Below, one piece after another: positions 1 through 12,700 of a stretch of 64,000 nt of DNA. Below the pieces are notes generated by a model. The model had not been told where the DNA came from. It ran no database searches and was given only the letters and a program-made list of their open reading frames with translations. Both the position numbers and the translations under genes were made by a program. This DNA comes from Loxodes magnus (taxonomy: Eukaryota; Ciliophora; Karyorelictea; Loxodida; Loxodidae), in NCBI GenBank assembly GCA_946699065.1, contig CAMPDV010000289.1, forward strand, positions 248,001 to 312,000, written 5' to 3'. Position 1 is the first letter of the stretch. Each line of letters opens with the position of its first letter.

Positions 1-3000
1 CATATGAAAATTGTTAAAGTTAGGAATACTAAATTGAAATGTGTTTAAACTACTCTAAAATAACAGAAATACAAATTCAAATAAAATCAGTTTAAATATA
101 TTTACAAAACGATTATTTAGCAATATAAAACATAAAAATAATAGGATGAGAATAATAAGAAAAATCTTTCATAAACGCAATTAACTCTTAAATAATCTTA
201 ATAGATATACAAGTTACTTAAATGAAAGAAAGATTTGCATAACTTATAAATACAACAATTATAAAAATTGAAAATTCCTTATTTCACCAAAATAAAGCCT
301 AGTAAAATGGAGGCGTTTTTAGTTTATCAAAATCAAGAATAGATTTGATTAATTCGTCTCAAATATATGCAAATAACGCTAGTTATGGAGGATTCGCCTA
401 TTTAGATCAAAATTCTAATATAAGTAGAATCGAAAACTGTTCCTTTCAATTAAACTAAGCCAAGTAAAATGGAGGCGTTTTTAGTTTATCAAGCTCGAGA
501 ATAGATTTGATTAGTTCAACTCAAATAAATGAAAATAATGCTATAAATGGTGGATTCACCTACTTAATGAGTTCTTCAATAATTACAATCGAAAACTGTT
601 GATTTGGAAAAAACTAAGCCCAGTAAAATGGAGGGGTTTTTAGTTTATAAAAATCAGGAATAGATTTGATTAATTCGTCTCAAATATACGCAAATAATGC
701 TAGTTATGGAGGATATGCATATTTAGATCAAAATTCTTCAATAAGTAGAATCGAAAACTGTTCCTTTCAATTAAACTAAGCCAAGTAAAATGGAGGTGTT
801 TTTAGTTTATCAAAATCAAGAATAGATTTGATTAATTCATCTCAAATAAATGAAAATAATGCTATAAATGGTGGATTCACCTACTTAATGAGTTCTAATG
901 TAAGTAGAATCGAAAACTGTTCCTGTCAATTAAACTAAGCCAATTGAAATGGGGGCGTTTTTAGTTTATCAAACTCGAGAATAGATTAGATTAGTTCATC
1001 TCAAATAAATGCAAATAATGCTATAAATGGGGGATTCGCCTGATTAGACTAAAGTTCTTCAATAAGTAGAATCGAAAACTGTTGATTTCAATTAAACTAA
1101 GTCCAGTAAAATGGAGGCGTTTTTAGTTTATCAAACTCGAGAATAGATTTGATTAGTTCATCTCAAATAAATGCAAATAACGCTAGTTATGGAGGATTCG
1201 CCTATTTAGTGAGTTCTTCAATAAGTAGAATTGAAAAAAGTTTATTTCAATTAAACTAAGTCTAGTAATATGGAGGCGCTTTTGGTTTATCAAACTCGAG
1301 AATAGATTAGATTAGTTCATCTCAAATAAATGCAAATAATGCTATAAATGGGGGATTCGCTTGATTAGACTAAAGTTCTTCAATAAGTAGAATCGAAAAC
1401 TGTTGATTTCAATTAAACTAAGTCCAGTAAAATGGAGGCGTTTTTAGTTTAACAAACTCAAGAATAGATTTGATTAATTCGTCTCAAATATATGCAAATA
1501 ACGCTAGTTATGGAGGATTCGCCTGATTAGACTAAAGTTCTTCAATAAGTAGAATCGAAAACTGTTCCTTTCAATTAAACTAAGCCAAGTAAAATGGAGG
1601 CGTTTTTAGTTTATCAAGCTCGAGAATAGATTTGATTAGTTCATCTCAAATAAATGAAAATAATGCTATAAATGGGGGATTCGCCTAATTAGTGAGTTCT
1701 TCAATAAGTAGAATTGAAAACTGTTCCTGTCAATTAAATTAAGTCTAGTAATATGGTGGCGCTTTTGGTTTATTAAACTCGAGAATAGATTTGATTAGTT
1801 CATCTCAAATAAATGCAAATAATGCTACAAATGGGGGATTCACCTAATTAGTGAGTTCTTCAATAAGTAGAATTGAAAAATGTTTATTTCAACAAAATTA
1901 AGCCTAGTAAAATGGAGGCGTTTTTACTTTAACAAACTCAAAAATTGATTAGATTAGTTCATCTCAAATAAATATAAGTAACGCTTTAAATGGAGGATTT
2001 GCATATTTAGATCAAAATTCTTCTATAAGTAGAATCGAAAACTGTTCGTTTCTAGAAAACAAGGTACAGTAATAAGGCGGCGTTTTTAGTTTATCAAAAT
2101 CAAGAATAGATTTGATTAATTCGTCTCAAATATATGCAAATAACGCTAGTTATGGAGGATTCGCCTATTTAGATCAAAATTCTAATATAAGTAGAATCGA
2201 AAACTGTTCCTTTCAATTAAACTAAGCCAAGTAAAATGGAGGCGTTTTTAGTTTATCAAGCTCGAGAATAGATTTGATTAGTTCAACTCAAATAAATGAA
2301 AATAATGCTATAAATGGTGGATTCACCTACTTAATGAGTTCTTCAATAATTACAATCGAAAACTGTTGATTTGGAAAAAACTAAGCCCAGTAAAATGGCG
2401 GCGTTTTTAGTTTAACAAACTCAAGAATAGATTTGATTAATTCGTCTCAAATATATGCAAATAACGCTTTAAATGGAGGAATCGCCTATTTAGATCAAAA
2501 TTCTTCAATAACTAGAATCGAAAACTGTTCCTTTCAATTAAACTAAGCCAAGTAAAATGGAGGCGTTTTTAGTTTATCAAAATCAAGAATAGATTTGATT
2601 AGTTCATCTCAAATATATGCAAATAACGCTAGTTATGGAGGATTTGCCTGTTTAATAAATTCTAATGTAAGTAGAATCGAAAACTGTTCCTTTCAATTAA
2701 ACTAAGCCAAGTAAAATGGAGGCGTTTTTAGTTTATCAAAATCAAGAATAGATTTGATTAGTTCGTCTCAAATATATGCAAATAACGCTAGTTATGGAGG
2801 ATTCGCCTGATTAGACTAAAGTTCTTCAATAAGTAGAATCGAAAACTGTTCCTTTCAATTAAACTAAGCCAAGTAAAATGGAGGCGTTTTTAGTTTATCA
2901 AGCTCGAGAATAGATTTGATTAGTTCATCTCAAATAAATATAAGTAATGCTTTAAATGGAGGATTCGCCTATTTAGATCAAAATTCTTCAATAAGTGCAA

Positions 3001-6000
3001 TCGAAAACTGTTGATTTAAACAAAATTAAGCCTAGTAAAATGGAGGCGTTTTTACTTTAACAAACTCAAAAATTGATTAGATTAGTTCATCTCAAATAAA
3101 TATAAGTAACGCTTTAAATGGAGGATTCGCATATTTAGATAAAAATTCTTTAATAAGTAGAATCGAAAACTGTTCGTTTCTAGAAAACTAGGTACAGTAA
3201 TAAGGCGGCGTTTTTTATTTATCAAAATCAAGAATAAATCTAATTTTTTAATCTTAATTTTTTTCCGGCTAAACAAAGAATGGTGGATGATTCATTTTTT
3301 TGAAAGAATCTTCTATTTTTGAGATGCTAAATGTTACATTTTATTAAGATCAGATATTTTTGAATTTAGGCATGTTGTTGCTTCCTAAGTCAAATAATTT
3401 TATTATTAATTAATTAAATATCGAAGATAAATTTATTTGATTAGGTGGCTTTGCAGATTTTTTAAGTTCTAATATTTCAATTGTTTAAGATTGTGCATTT
3501 TATTAAAATTATCATGAAATTGGTGATGTTCTAGTATTATTTGGTTCAAATTTTAGCACAAATGGCTAAACGAATAATCAGACTTCTAGTTAAATAAATA
3601 GTGGAATCTCCTATTTTTAAAATTTGAATATTACATAAACCTAAAATTGTTAATTTTATTTAAATTTTGACGAGTAAATTAATAGCGATTTTTGGTTATT
3701 TGATATAAATAAAAATTCATTCATTTGGTTTAAAAATGATGAGAGTTATGAAACCTTATGTTCTCTTTGCTCTTAGAAGCAAGAGTTTTGTTCGTCTTGT
3801 TCATAAAGTAATTCTTTATGCAATTCGTGCTATTCCCCTAAGAAACTATCTTAAAATAGATGTCTTGATAGCTGTGCTTTAAACGAGTAGGATTATGACG
3901 GAAATTCGATTTGTGAGCCATGCAGTTAAATTCTTCCCAATTGCTTAGAATGCCATTCCTTATTAGTTGAATGTTTAGTTTGTTAAAGTGGGTTTTTATT
4001 TAATAGTGACAAGAATTGTATGCTTTGTTCAGACTAAATTTAATTTTGTGAAATTTGCTCTACTGATGGTCTAAATTGTTTAAAATGCTAAAACCAAAGG
4101 AAATTGTTTTTAGGATAATGTCACTAGAATTGTCCTGAAGATACTTATTAAATTTCTCCATTTGAGTGCAGTTAGTGCAACTCTTCAATCGAAAATTGCA
4201 AAAAATGCTCGGCTAACGGAACAACTTGCTTTAACTGCTTTTATCCATACAAGCTAACAGATAACTAATGCTTAACAAATTGCATTTAATCTGAATAGGA
4301 TTAAGATTAAGATTTTATATGCTAATCATGCAGTTAGATTATTCAGTTTTGCGACAATTGCACAGAAGATGGCTTGAACTGCAGATAGTGTTTCTTTTCA
4401 AAAAAATTGACTTAAAATTAATGTCTAGATGACTGCGATTCTAGTTAATAAGATATAGATTAAGATAATATATGTGAGTCTTGCTAGCTTGTAATTCCAT
4501 TTTGTTTGTTATGCGCTCAAGAAATAAGAAATACCACATAAGTGGTAATTTGCAATTTATGCTAAAGCCAAAAAGTATTGATCTTGAATGAATGCTTAGA
4601 TACTTGCAATGCAACATAATGATATAGCGATACAAACAGAATATGTCAGAATTGCGATGTTGCTTTGTCTCATTGCTTATAATGCAATCTAGCAGGATCT
4701 CAATGTACCTTGTGTAATTTAGGATACTATATTGGAGCAGATAAATTATGCCATTCTTGCATTGATTTCGATCCTTAATGCGCCGCATGCACAAATGATG
4801 GCTGCACCTCATGTTTTAGTCCTAAGAAGATGATGAGTAATACCTGCTAAGATAGTTAAGAATAAGATATAGTTTCACTTTAAAGTTTCAATATATCCAG
4901 CAATGACAAACAAGAGCTTTAAAAATATTAATATGTGTATATCATTGGATCTATAGCCGGAGCTGGTTCAGCTTCTATAGCTAGTCTCACAGTTTCATCA
5001 AGTGGCTAAAGTAAATATTTTTTTATTTTCTTGTTAGCTACTGAACTTCTTTCTTCCAATTAATTTATAAATGTTCCGAAGCCAGCTATATTAAGTGCTT
5101 ATTACTGATAATTGAGCTAGTCTACACTATTTGAATAGCAGAAGAAATTACATTTTAGTTAAAATGATTAAACATCGCATGATTTATATTTTCCCAAATT
5201 AGGATACAGCAGCTATACATTTTGGCCTAACACATGTATCTACTTGATTCTAATTTTACTAATAGAAGTCTTAAATTTTTGCTTATACTTAATTGAGAGG
5301 CTTGTTTACAAAATAAAAATACTGGTTACGTTTCGAAAAGCATTCTTGAACCACAGATTATCAATAACCCTTTATTTATTATTTAACTGGAAAATAGGAA
5401 ATTCAAGCATAATCTAACTTATAAATCCAAATTTTGAAAGTATATATAATTGAATAAATACAGTAGCAGCTGGACTATGTATAGTAAGTATTTAATTTCA
5501 GGCTTTATAGATATCATTTGTTATAGTCTCTATATTTATAATTAGAAAAGGCTTAAAAATAAAGAGATTAGCGAGTTCTCCTACATTTGACGCAAATCAA
5601 CTTGAAGACTATTTATAAAAATATTTTTCTATATTTGACGAATTAAAACTTGAAATGAAAGCATTACTGTTTTATCCTCTGTTCCTAGCAAGAAGATTAT
5701 TGCTTGCCTTTGTGTTTTTTTGATTTAGAGACAGTTCTCTAAATTAAATATGTATTGGTATAGTGACTAGTTTATTCTTAATCGCTTATATCAATAAGTG
5801 TCGACCTTTTAAATCCATTGGCCTAAATAGAGTCTAAATATTTGTAGAAGTATGTCTTATTATTCTATACTCATCTAATTTCTATTTCTACTACATAAGC
5901 AAGAATCTAAATTCTAGAAGTTTAGAAATACTTTTGGATTCAAGAGCTGAGAAACTAGCCTACGCAGTTATTTATGCTACATAAGCAATAACTTTAATAG

Positions 6001-6511
6001 GAATGGTAATTTGCTAAATAATATCAATAAAAGATATCATTTAATGTATAAAGGAAAAGATATACTAAAGAAAAATGAAGCAACTTGATAATGCTATACT
6101 AATATTAAAAAATAACATTGAAAGGAATTTTGCTTATCAATAGGAACATAGCATTATCTAACCACCTGAAGAATAACTAAACGTTAGTCGATTAACTTAA
6201 AATACTGATTTTTCTTTGATACTGAAAGCAAAGAGTTTTCATCTTTCAATGGATCAGTGCACTTAATATAATAAAGACTTCTATGAAAGAAAATTAAATA
6301 ATTCAGTAAGTATTTTATGTAGATTGAAGAAATTAAGATTGAACAGAACGAAGTAATTGCGCGCAAAGAAGATCTGAATTTATTAAATCAATGCTGAATA
6401 GAGGAAAATACATAAAATATTCCATAACAATCAAAAAAGCTGAAAATTATCAAGAAAACAAAGAATTGCAAGAGAAAAGCCAATTTCTTAAGATTGAAAA
6501 ATAGAACTTGA
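1..6511 (+). CDS. Giant cysteine-rich repeat membrane protein (5' end outside window)
   Basis: The frame is open from base 3 to the intron at 6306-6322 once TAA/TAG are read as Gln and TGA as Trp. Order seen: an N-terminal beta-rich stretch; about eighteen 54-residue repeats (306-3230) with NGGVF, YGGFAYL and RIENCSF motifs; an Asn/Phe-rich spacer; a Cys-rich stalk (about 3750-4860) built of CxxC modules like furin/growth-factor-receptor repeats; then about seven hydrophobic segments (about 4930-6080), including FYPLFLARRLLLAFVFF; then a charged coil-like tail. Giant proteins with this beta-helix, Cys-rich and multi-pass layout are common in ciliates and are thought to be surface or ciliary-membrane proteins; ligand and role are unknown. 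The stop is uncertain: in the last frame TGA falls at 6395, 6509 and 6692, and I chose 6509-6511. The start lies upstream of the window. Confidence 0.8.
306..3230 (+). repeat. Tandem array of about 18 units of 162 bp encoding 54-residue beta-helix repeats
   Basis: The unit starts at AATGGAGGCG and recurs every 162 bases (for example 309 and 471), always keeping the reading frame. Each unit has two Gly-Gly strand turns (NGGVFSL and YGGFAYL) and an Asn-Cys-Ser/Trp-Phe turn. This recalls the GGA(I/V) and FxxN repeats of bacterial polymorphic membrane proteins and other parallel beta-helices. Units differ mainly by swapped blocks, and many segments are identical over 100 bases or more, which suggests recent unequal exchange. 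Within the array TGA alternates with TAT, TAC and TGT at one aromatic/Cys position, and TAG alternates with TTG at another. Confidence 0.9.
6306..6322 (+). other. 17-nt spliceosomal-type intron
   Basis: GTAAGTATTTTATGTAG sits between AAT TCA and ATT GAA GAA. Removing it moves the reading frame into a charged segment (IEEIKIEQNEVIARKEDLN) that fits a C-terminal tail better than the unspliced frame. Both ends match the GTAAG/TAG consensus. Introns of about 15-20 nt are known in other ciliates. Whether it is really spliced is inferred. Confidence 0.6.
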
Positions 6512-6690
6512 AACTTTACTGTTTTATTCTAAGATATTAAATTATTCACTTTTGACAGAAAATCAACTTCTTCTTCTTCTACTTTAAAAATAAATCAATT
6601 TTAGAAGCTTAAAATAAAGTAAAAGTTTCTTAAGTACTATGATTTAACCTTATTTTACAAATTGATTTAATAAGGTTGGAGAGAAATGTT

Positions 6691-7825
6691 ATGAAAAATC
6701 GAATCATTCATGCTAATTATAAAAATAAGTTTGACTTATTTATATATAGAATTATTATATTAATTGCTTATAGTTAAGCTTTATTTTTATTTAATGCCTT
6801 TCTTTATTCGCAACTCTCTAGTTTTCTCTTGAAGATACAGTTCTATAATATGTTGTCATTTAGTGTTAAAAATAATCTTAGAGATAAATTAAAAACACTT
6901 GCCTTTTTAAGTTTCTGCTTTATAGCTAAATTAGCTTACGAAGTTGATTAAGTAAACTTTCAGTAATAATAAAGGAGTAAAAGATGTTTTTCCTATATCT
7001 AAACAAATTTTAATCGATATGAGCTATGACTTTTATAATCCGATGGTTTTTAGCTTGAAAAATTTGAGTTCTCATATTTTTGATGGCTATGCTTTACTCA
7101 TGTCGAAGCTTTTTTCAGGTTGCTTTTATAATATAGATCTTGATTAGAAAGGTGAGCCGGAACGTTACTTCTTAAAGATTTTTGCTTTCAGTCATTTTTC
7201 GTATTTTATGAACAATCTCTAGATCTTTTATACAGTAAAGTGGTTTTTTGTGGATAATATAACGTACCTTTAAATTAATAAGAAAACTATCCATTTCTTT
7301 CTATAAATCGTTAATATGGTCACTTTATCTGCTTAAATAATGCTAAAAATACATTGTTTTTTTTGATTTCTTAAATGGAATAATCGTAGTTTTTTATTCC
7401 ATCTAAGTAGTAAGAAAATTTTTCACCATAATTCGACTGCAAAATAATCGGAACAAGAAAATAGAAAAAGATCAGTTAGAGGAACCAAGACATATATTCG
7501 AAAACTCAGTAAGGAAGTAAAAAATGTAAACAAGTTGAATGTAAAAGAGAAGAAAAAGAAAATTAAAGACAGCTACTTTTCATGCTTACATTCTTTTGAA
7601 AAAGTTCCCTTTCCCTATAACTTTGCTGCATGTTTCTGCTTAATATATTTCCTTATTTAGTCTGATTAAATAAAGCTCAATGCTCCCATTTGCTATGTAA
7701 TCTTGTAAGTTATAATTATTGTCCATATGTCTAAGAAAATATAAATGATCATCTACTCTGAAGTTAAGGTTTAGCCGATTTTGCTCGAGTTTCTTATGAA
7801 TTGTTGCTTAGGGGAATATATTTGA
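6691..7825 (+). CDS. Probable multi-pass membrane protein, frame change inside
   Basis: An ATG at 6691 opens MKNRIIHANYKNKFDLF followed by hydrophobic stretches (frame 1). From about 6962 the better frame is frame 2, with SNNKGVKDVFPISKQ, then hydrophobic segments, a basic linker (NKLNVKEKKKKIKD) and two further membrane spans, ending at TGA 7823-7825. The change of frame near 6945-6965 could be a short intron that I could not place, or a frameshift. No domain is recognised. The composition (normal Gln content, alternating charged and hydrophobic blocks) is the main evidence. It could instead be a continuation of the preceding gene, since frame 2 is also that gene's last frame. Confidence 0.4.
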
Positions 7826-7835
7826 CAAGTTAATT

Positions 7836-9770
7836 TTGAACTTCTATATATTTTTTTACAGGATATACATTTTAGATTTTAGCCTTGCCAAACTATTATT
7901 GGACGAGGATTCTTACTCTTTAAGTATCTGGAGGCGCCTATTCTCATGTTTTCCATTTTATCAAAAGATTATTTTGCTTTTTTGTATCTTATTTCAAAAA
8001 ATTTTTCTCATATCAATTTCTTGTTTTATTTGCTATGGCCTTTATAAGTCCCTGTATTATATTATTCTCAAATTTTCAAGTTTATATTGTTGATTTAGCA
8101 TTCCATATCTTTCAAAATCAGTTTCTTCTTTAATTTATCTTTCTTACAATTAGATTTTACGTAATATTATAGTCTCCTCTTCATAAATTCTTAGCTTTAT
8201 AGACACTTCTATCTTATTTTAGCTAATTGAACAGTTTACTGCTGATATCATTTCTTAAACTTCAATCGTTAAGTATATTTAGGAATCAAATTAAACCACT
8301 CCCATAAATATGTTCTCTCCTGTTCTAATTTCATAAAATCATATTTTATATATGGAGATTACATTTCTTTCAATTTTATCTTATAATCTTAATTTAATGC
8401 TTCAAGCTAATGCTTTACATTCACATCAGCATAATTCAACTATCTCACACCTAACAGTGATTTTTGCTAGTTGCTATTTTAAAAATATTGATTTTCCTAT
8501 TATTAATCTAGCTATAGTTAAAGTATATTAAGCTTAGCTTAACATTACTAGGTTTGGTTCTTAAAATATGTTGGGAGAATCGTATTAATTCTATAATTGC
8601 TGTAGTAATTACAATTCATTTTACTTTCTAGGTTGAAAATATTCATCCACAGTTAAGTGATTCCTAGTAATAGGCAAATTGATATGTCCGTCGAGCGCTT
8701 TCGACGACCTTAACCTGCTAAACTGTAACTATTATTAATTTTCTTAAGAATTTGTGTTTATTAGTTATTTCGATATTCATGTCCCATAGATAAACTGATT
8801 TTACTGTTTTTCATATTAGCAATGTTGACTAAGACTACTGACTGGAATTTAGGTTATCCTCTTATGCAGGTATGAAGTTTTATTATCAGAGTGTGGTGAA
8901 CTTTTCCTGTCTTTCTGTTCTCTTAATCTCCTACGAGATCTAACTATTTAAGCTATGGGATCTCTTCTTGACTTCTTTATCTACTAAATACAAATTATCA
9001 CCTTAACTTCTGCCTTTTTACAGCTTTTAACGCTGTTGCTACTGATTGCTTTTACTCTTTACAACGAATTTTTATTAGGAATAACTCAGAGGAAATTAAC
9101 ACACTGAATCAGTAACTAGCAGATATAGCCTGAATATCTAAAACTAGTTGGAGTAAAAGTTAAAGCTAAAAGAAATCTTCTTATTAGTACTTCTACGAAC
9201 TGATAATAAGGAGTAAGCTTGCAAAGGAAGCTACAACCTTTAGGCCACTATGCTTAATTAAAAAGGCAGAACTTGATATATTGATTCACTGATTCTTTGT
9301 AAGATCCATAATATATTTTCTTTATTTAGCCATATAAAAGAATATAGATGTTTGCTAATTACTATTTATTTATAGTCCTTATAATTACTAAAAGGCTTTT
9401 TTCCAGAACTAGGATTATTAATAGTTTCCTTTTGCCAGTTCTCTAAAAGAAGACTAATAATACAGTACGCAAATAAAAGAAACTAGTAAAGAAAGGAATA
9501 AACAAGCTCCACAGCTTAGATAGTTAAATGATTTGCATCAACTAATTTACTTAGCATTTAGCATCTAATAAGTAGATTATTAAGACAGATTACATGGTTT
9601 CTCTTTATGTATAATAATTAATATAGGCTATTAAAACTAAGTTGATGTAGAATAGCATATTATGATGCTTTTTAAAAGTTACTTAAACTCTTTATTTTAA
9701 TGCTTTGTTATTATCTTAGAGTATACACTTTTAAATATTTTAGTTTAATTAATGATTATCAAGATAATTA
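7836..9770 (+). CDS. Possible membrane protein related to the beta-helix family (limits unresolved)
   Basis: Frame 0 gives Ser/Ile/Asn-rich, beta-strand-like sequence from about 8100 (for example ISHLTVIFASCYFKN) and a strong hydrophobic segment near 9020-9060 (LLTLLLLIAFTLYNEFLLG), followed by a basic tail. The arrangement of strand-rich ectodomain, membrane span and basic tail echoes the upstream giant protein, but no repeated motif or cysteine module proves it. Other frames are also open, and in parts (8640-8950) read equally well, so introns or decay are likely. Start and stop are not determined. Confidence 0.25.
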
Positions 9771-9779
9771 TATGGTTAT

Positions 9780-12700
9780 GTCTTTCAATAACAACAGGTT
9801 TTTAAAAGCTGATGGAGAATCTATTAAGCATATTTGTATGATAAATCAACCAAAATAAGGAATAAAGAATTCCTTAAAAAACTTCAAAGTGCAAAGCTGA
9901 CATTCAGGATAAGAATACCTCTTACTTTTACCTTTTAGTTTATTAATAAAGCTTAAGTCTAGTTTTTAGAGCTAAAGCCTTGGCCTTTTAATTAACCTTA
10001 GTTCATAGACAGAACTTATTTTGTCTTCGAAAAGCAATCAGTTGGTTTCTTTGTTTATCAACCACTAGACAAAAGTTTGATGATTTTACTTATATGTCAA
10101 ATTATCAGTTTTAGATGTGATTTATAATATAGATCTTCGACTATCATCCACATTAACTTAGAATTAAAAGGCCAAATCTTTAGTTAAATCTATCAAATCC
10201 CTCAAATTTTCTAATGAATTATTTCAGTTTCTTTATGATCATTTGCTAAACTAATTTTCAATACACTAAAATTCAGATGTCACCAAGAAAGCACTTTGAG
10301 TCTAAGAATATCAATCAATCTTTAAAAGCCTTAGTAGCTTAGAACAAATAAACTTGAAAATAAATAAAAATTATAAGGAAAAACATATTTAAGTGAACTA
10401 GATACTCACTTCAAGCTTTAATTTGAGTCAACCCTTAGTTGCTTCTAAGTATCTTAACTGTATATTAACAATCATTAGGCTAAATTCTTTAATCCACAAT
10501 TAAGCTTACATTCTCAAAGAAACTATAAATAGAAGGAAATATATTTAGCTTAAAAGAGAGAAGGAGAACTTATATGTAATTAGGAACTTTAATTAAGTTG
10601 CTTACAAATTTAAATTTGGATATAGTAAAAAAGAATAGCTATTTAAAAATTAGGAATGCAAAGTAAGTGCAATATCAATATCGCTGAAAGATATAAAAAT
10701 AACACTTAAAAGCTACAAATATTTTAAATTAAGCAAAACACCTCAATTGTAGTAAGACTAACTAAGGCTTTGTAAATTTAACTAAATCTATTATAATTAA
10801 TTATAGTTAATTTTAATTTAAGCATCTTCGTAATAATATTAATATTAAGCAAGTACATATTATTTATAAAATCGAATATATATAGGATACTAATAACTTT
10901 AGCATTTATAATTTATTTTTATTTAATTAATAAAAAAAGCGGGAAATGTAAACACTATACTTAATAATAAAATTAGAATGATTAAGAAAATTAAAGGATT
11001 AGAAGCTAAAAATATCTTAATTGTATTAAAATATAAACAACTTTCTTTGTTTAGTTCTTAAGCAAGGCTTATTAAAAATAACTGGAAGTTATAGATAAAT
11101 TTAAGCTTTATTAATTTTAGTTTCTTAATAATATCTCTTTAGCTAAACAATCATTTTTAATATATCCAATCTTTTGCCTTTAGATTCTGCCAATAAATGT
11201 TGTTCTTTAACTATTTTCCTTCAAATAAAAAGGCTAAGGGAAGCCTTTCAGCTATTTTACCAAGCAAAACTCAATTTCCTTAACTAGACCTAGCTGTTTA
11301 TTTTAAAAAAATTTGACTCTATCTAGAAAGTTCAAAGGGTTAATTAAGTCTTTAAATATTCAAATTTATATTTCAAGACTTAAATTGATAACTCTGATTG
11401 AAGCTGCAATTAACTATCTTTCTAAACTGCTGGATCTTTTTATTTCTAGGCGTTAGATTTGGCAATTCAAGAAACATCGTTTGTGACGAAGTAACTTAAG
11501 AGAACCTCCGCTTAAGTTAAAGTAGCTGAAAATTAATAACTGAGCTACTTTAACAATTTTTTACCTTACAATATATTACTTTTGGTAATAGATAACTAAA
11601 GAGTATCTGACTGTTTCTATGACACTTATACTATTAAATTTTGAAGATAATTCTAGTACCAAGAAGAACTAAGAAATCACTAATCATACTTTGGCTAGAG
11701 AATCCTGTTAGTATATAATACACTTTAAGGAGTTTTGCAAACAGTAATAATAACCTTACTTCTTTGTTTTCTCTTAGTCTTTCTAAACCTAAAGATTTAG
11801 CTAAAATTTGAGATATTAGGATTATATCCTAAAGCTTAAAGAAAAGGATTATATAGTAATAAATTAATCTTCTAGTCTAAAATAATTATAAAGCATTAGT
11901 TTATTTAATTAGCTAATTAATTATCATTTTCTACTAAAATATAGCTCTAGCTATCTAAATAGTCTAGTACTTATAAATGATACCATCTTAGTATCTCATA
12001 TTCATACTTTTATCATTATTCTTCCTTTATTATCTCAGAACTTATCAACTCTATCTGATAGTCAATTCATTCACTAAAACTTAAAATTAGTCTAAACAGA
12101 TTAGTGTCATAGACTGGATTGCTGCAGTTTATACTTAAAGAGGTTCTTGTTGACTGTTAATGATATTTGTATTATAATAGAAGAGAGTTATAGGTGTGAA
12201 GCTAGGTTAATGCTAGAATGCTAGTAAATAGTGTTAGTAGGGAATGATAAAAGTTGTAAAGCAGAGTTGATTTATAGTAGGTTAATAATAAAAGTACCTA
12301 ACTAATTTGCTAAATTTGTAGATAAGCATTCAGAAAGCTAATCTTTATGCTAGAAAATTACCTATATTAAGATTAGTATGCTTAATAAGTCTCTATCTTA
12401 TATAATCCTCTATATTTATCATTAACCATTTACTTCTAAACATACATACAATCCTAACTTCTACTTGATATAGGCTTAGAGTCTAACTATTAGTGCAGAA
12501 ATTTATTTCTTACTAGGCTAATTCTAAGACTTAGAATTAAAGTACCTAGCATAAGCAAACTTGCTTCAGATATATAATCAGTTATACCAATTACTTGAAT
12601 ATAAGCTAATTAGATTTACTATCAATGAGTATATCCCTCAACTTAACTGGTATAAGCAATTAAGTGCCTAATTTTATTAAAGCACATTACAAGGAAATTA

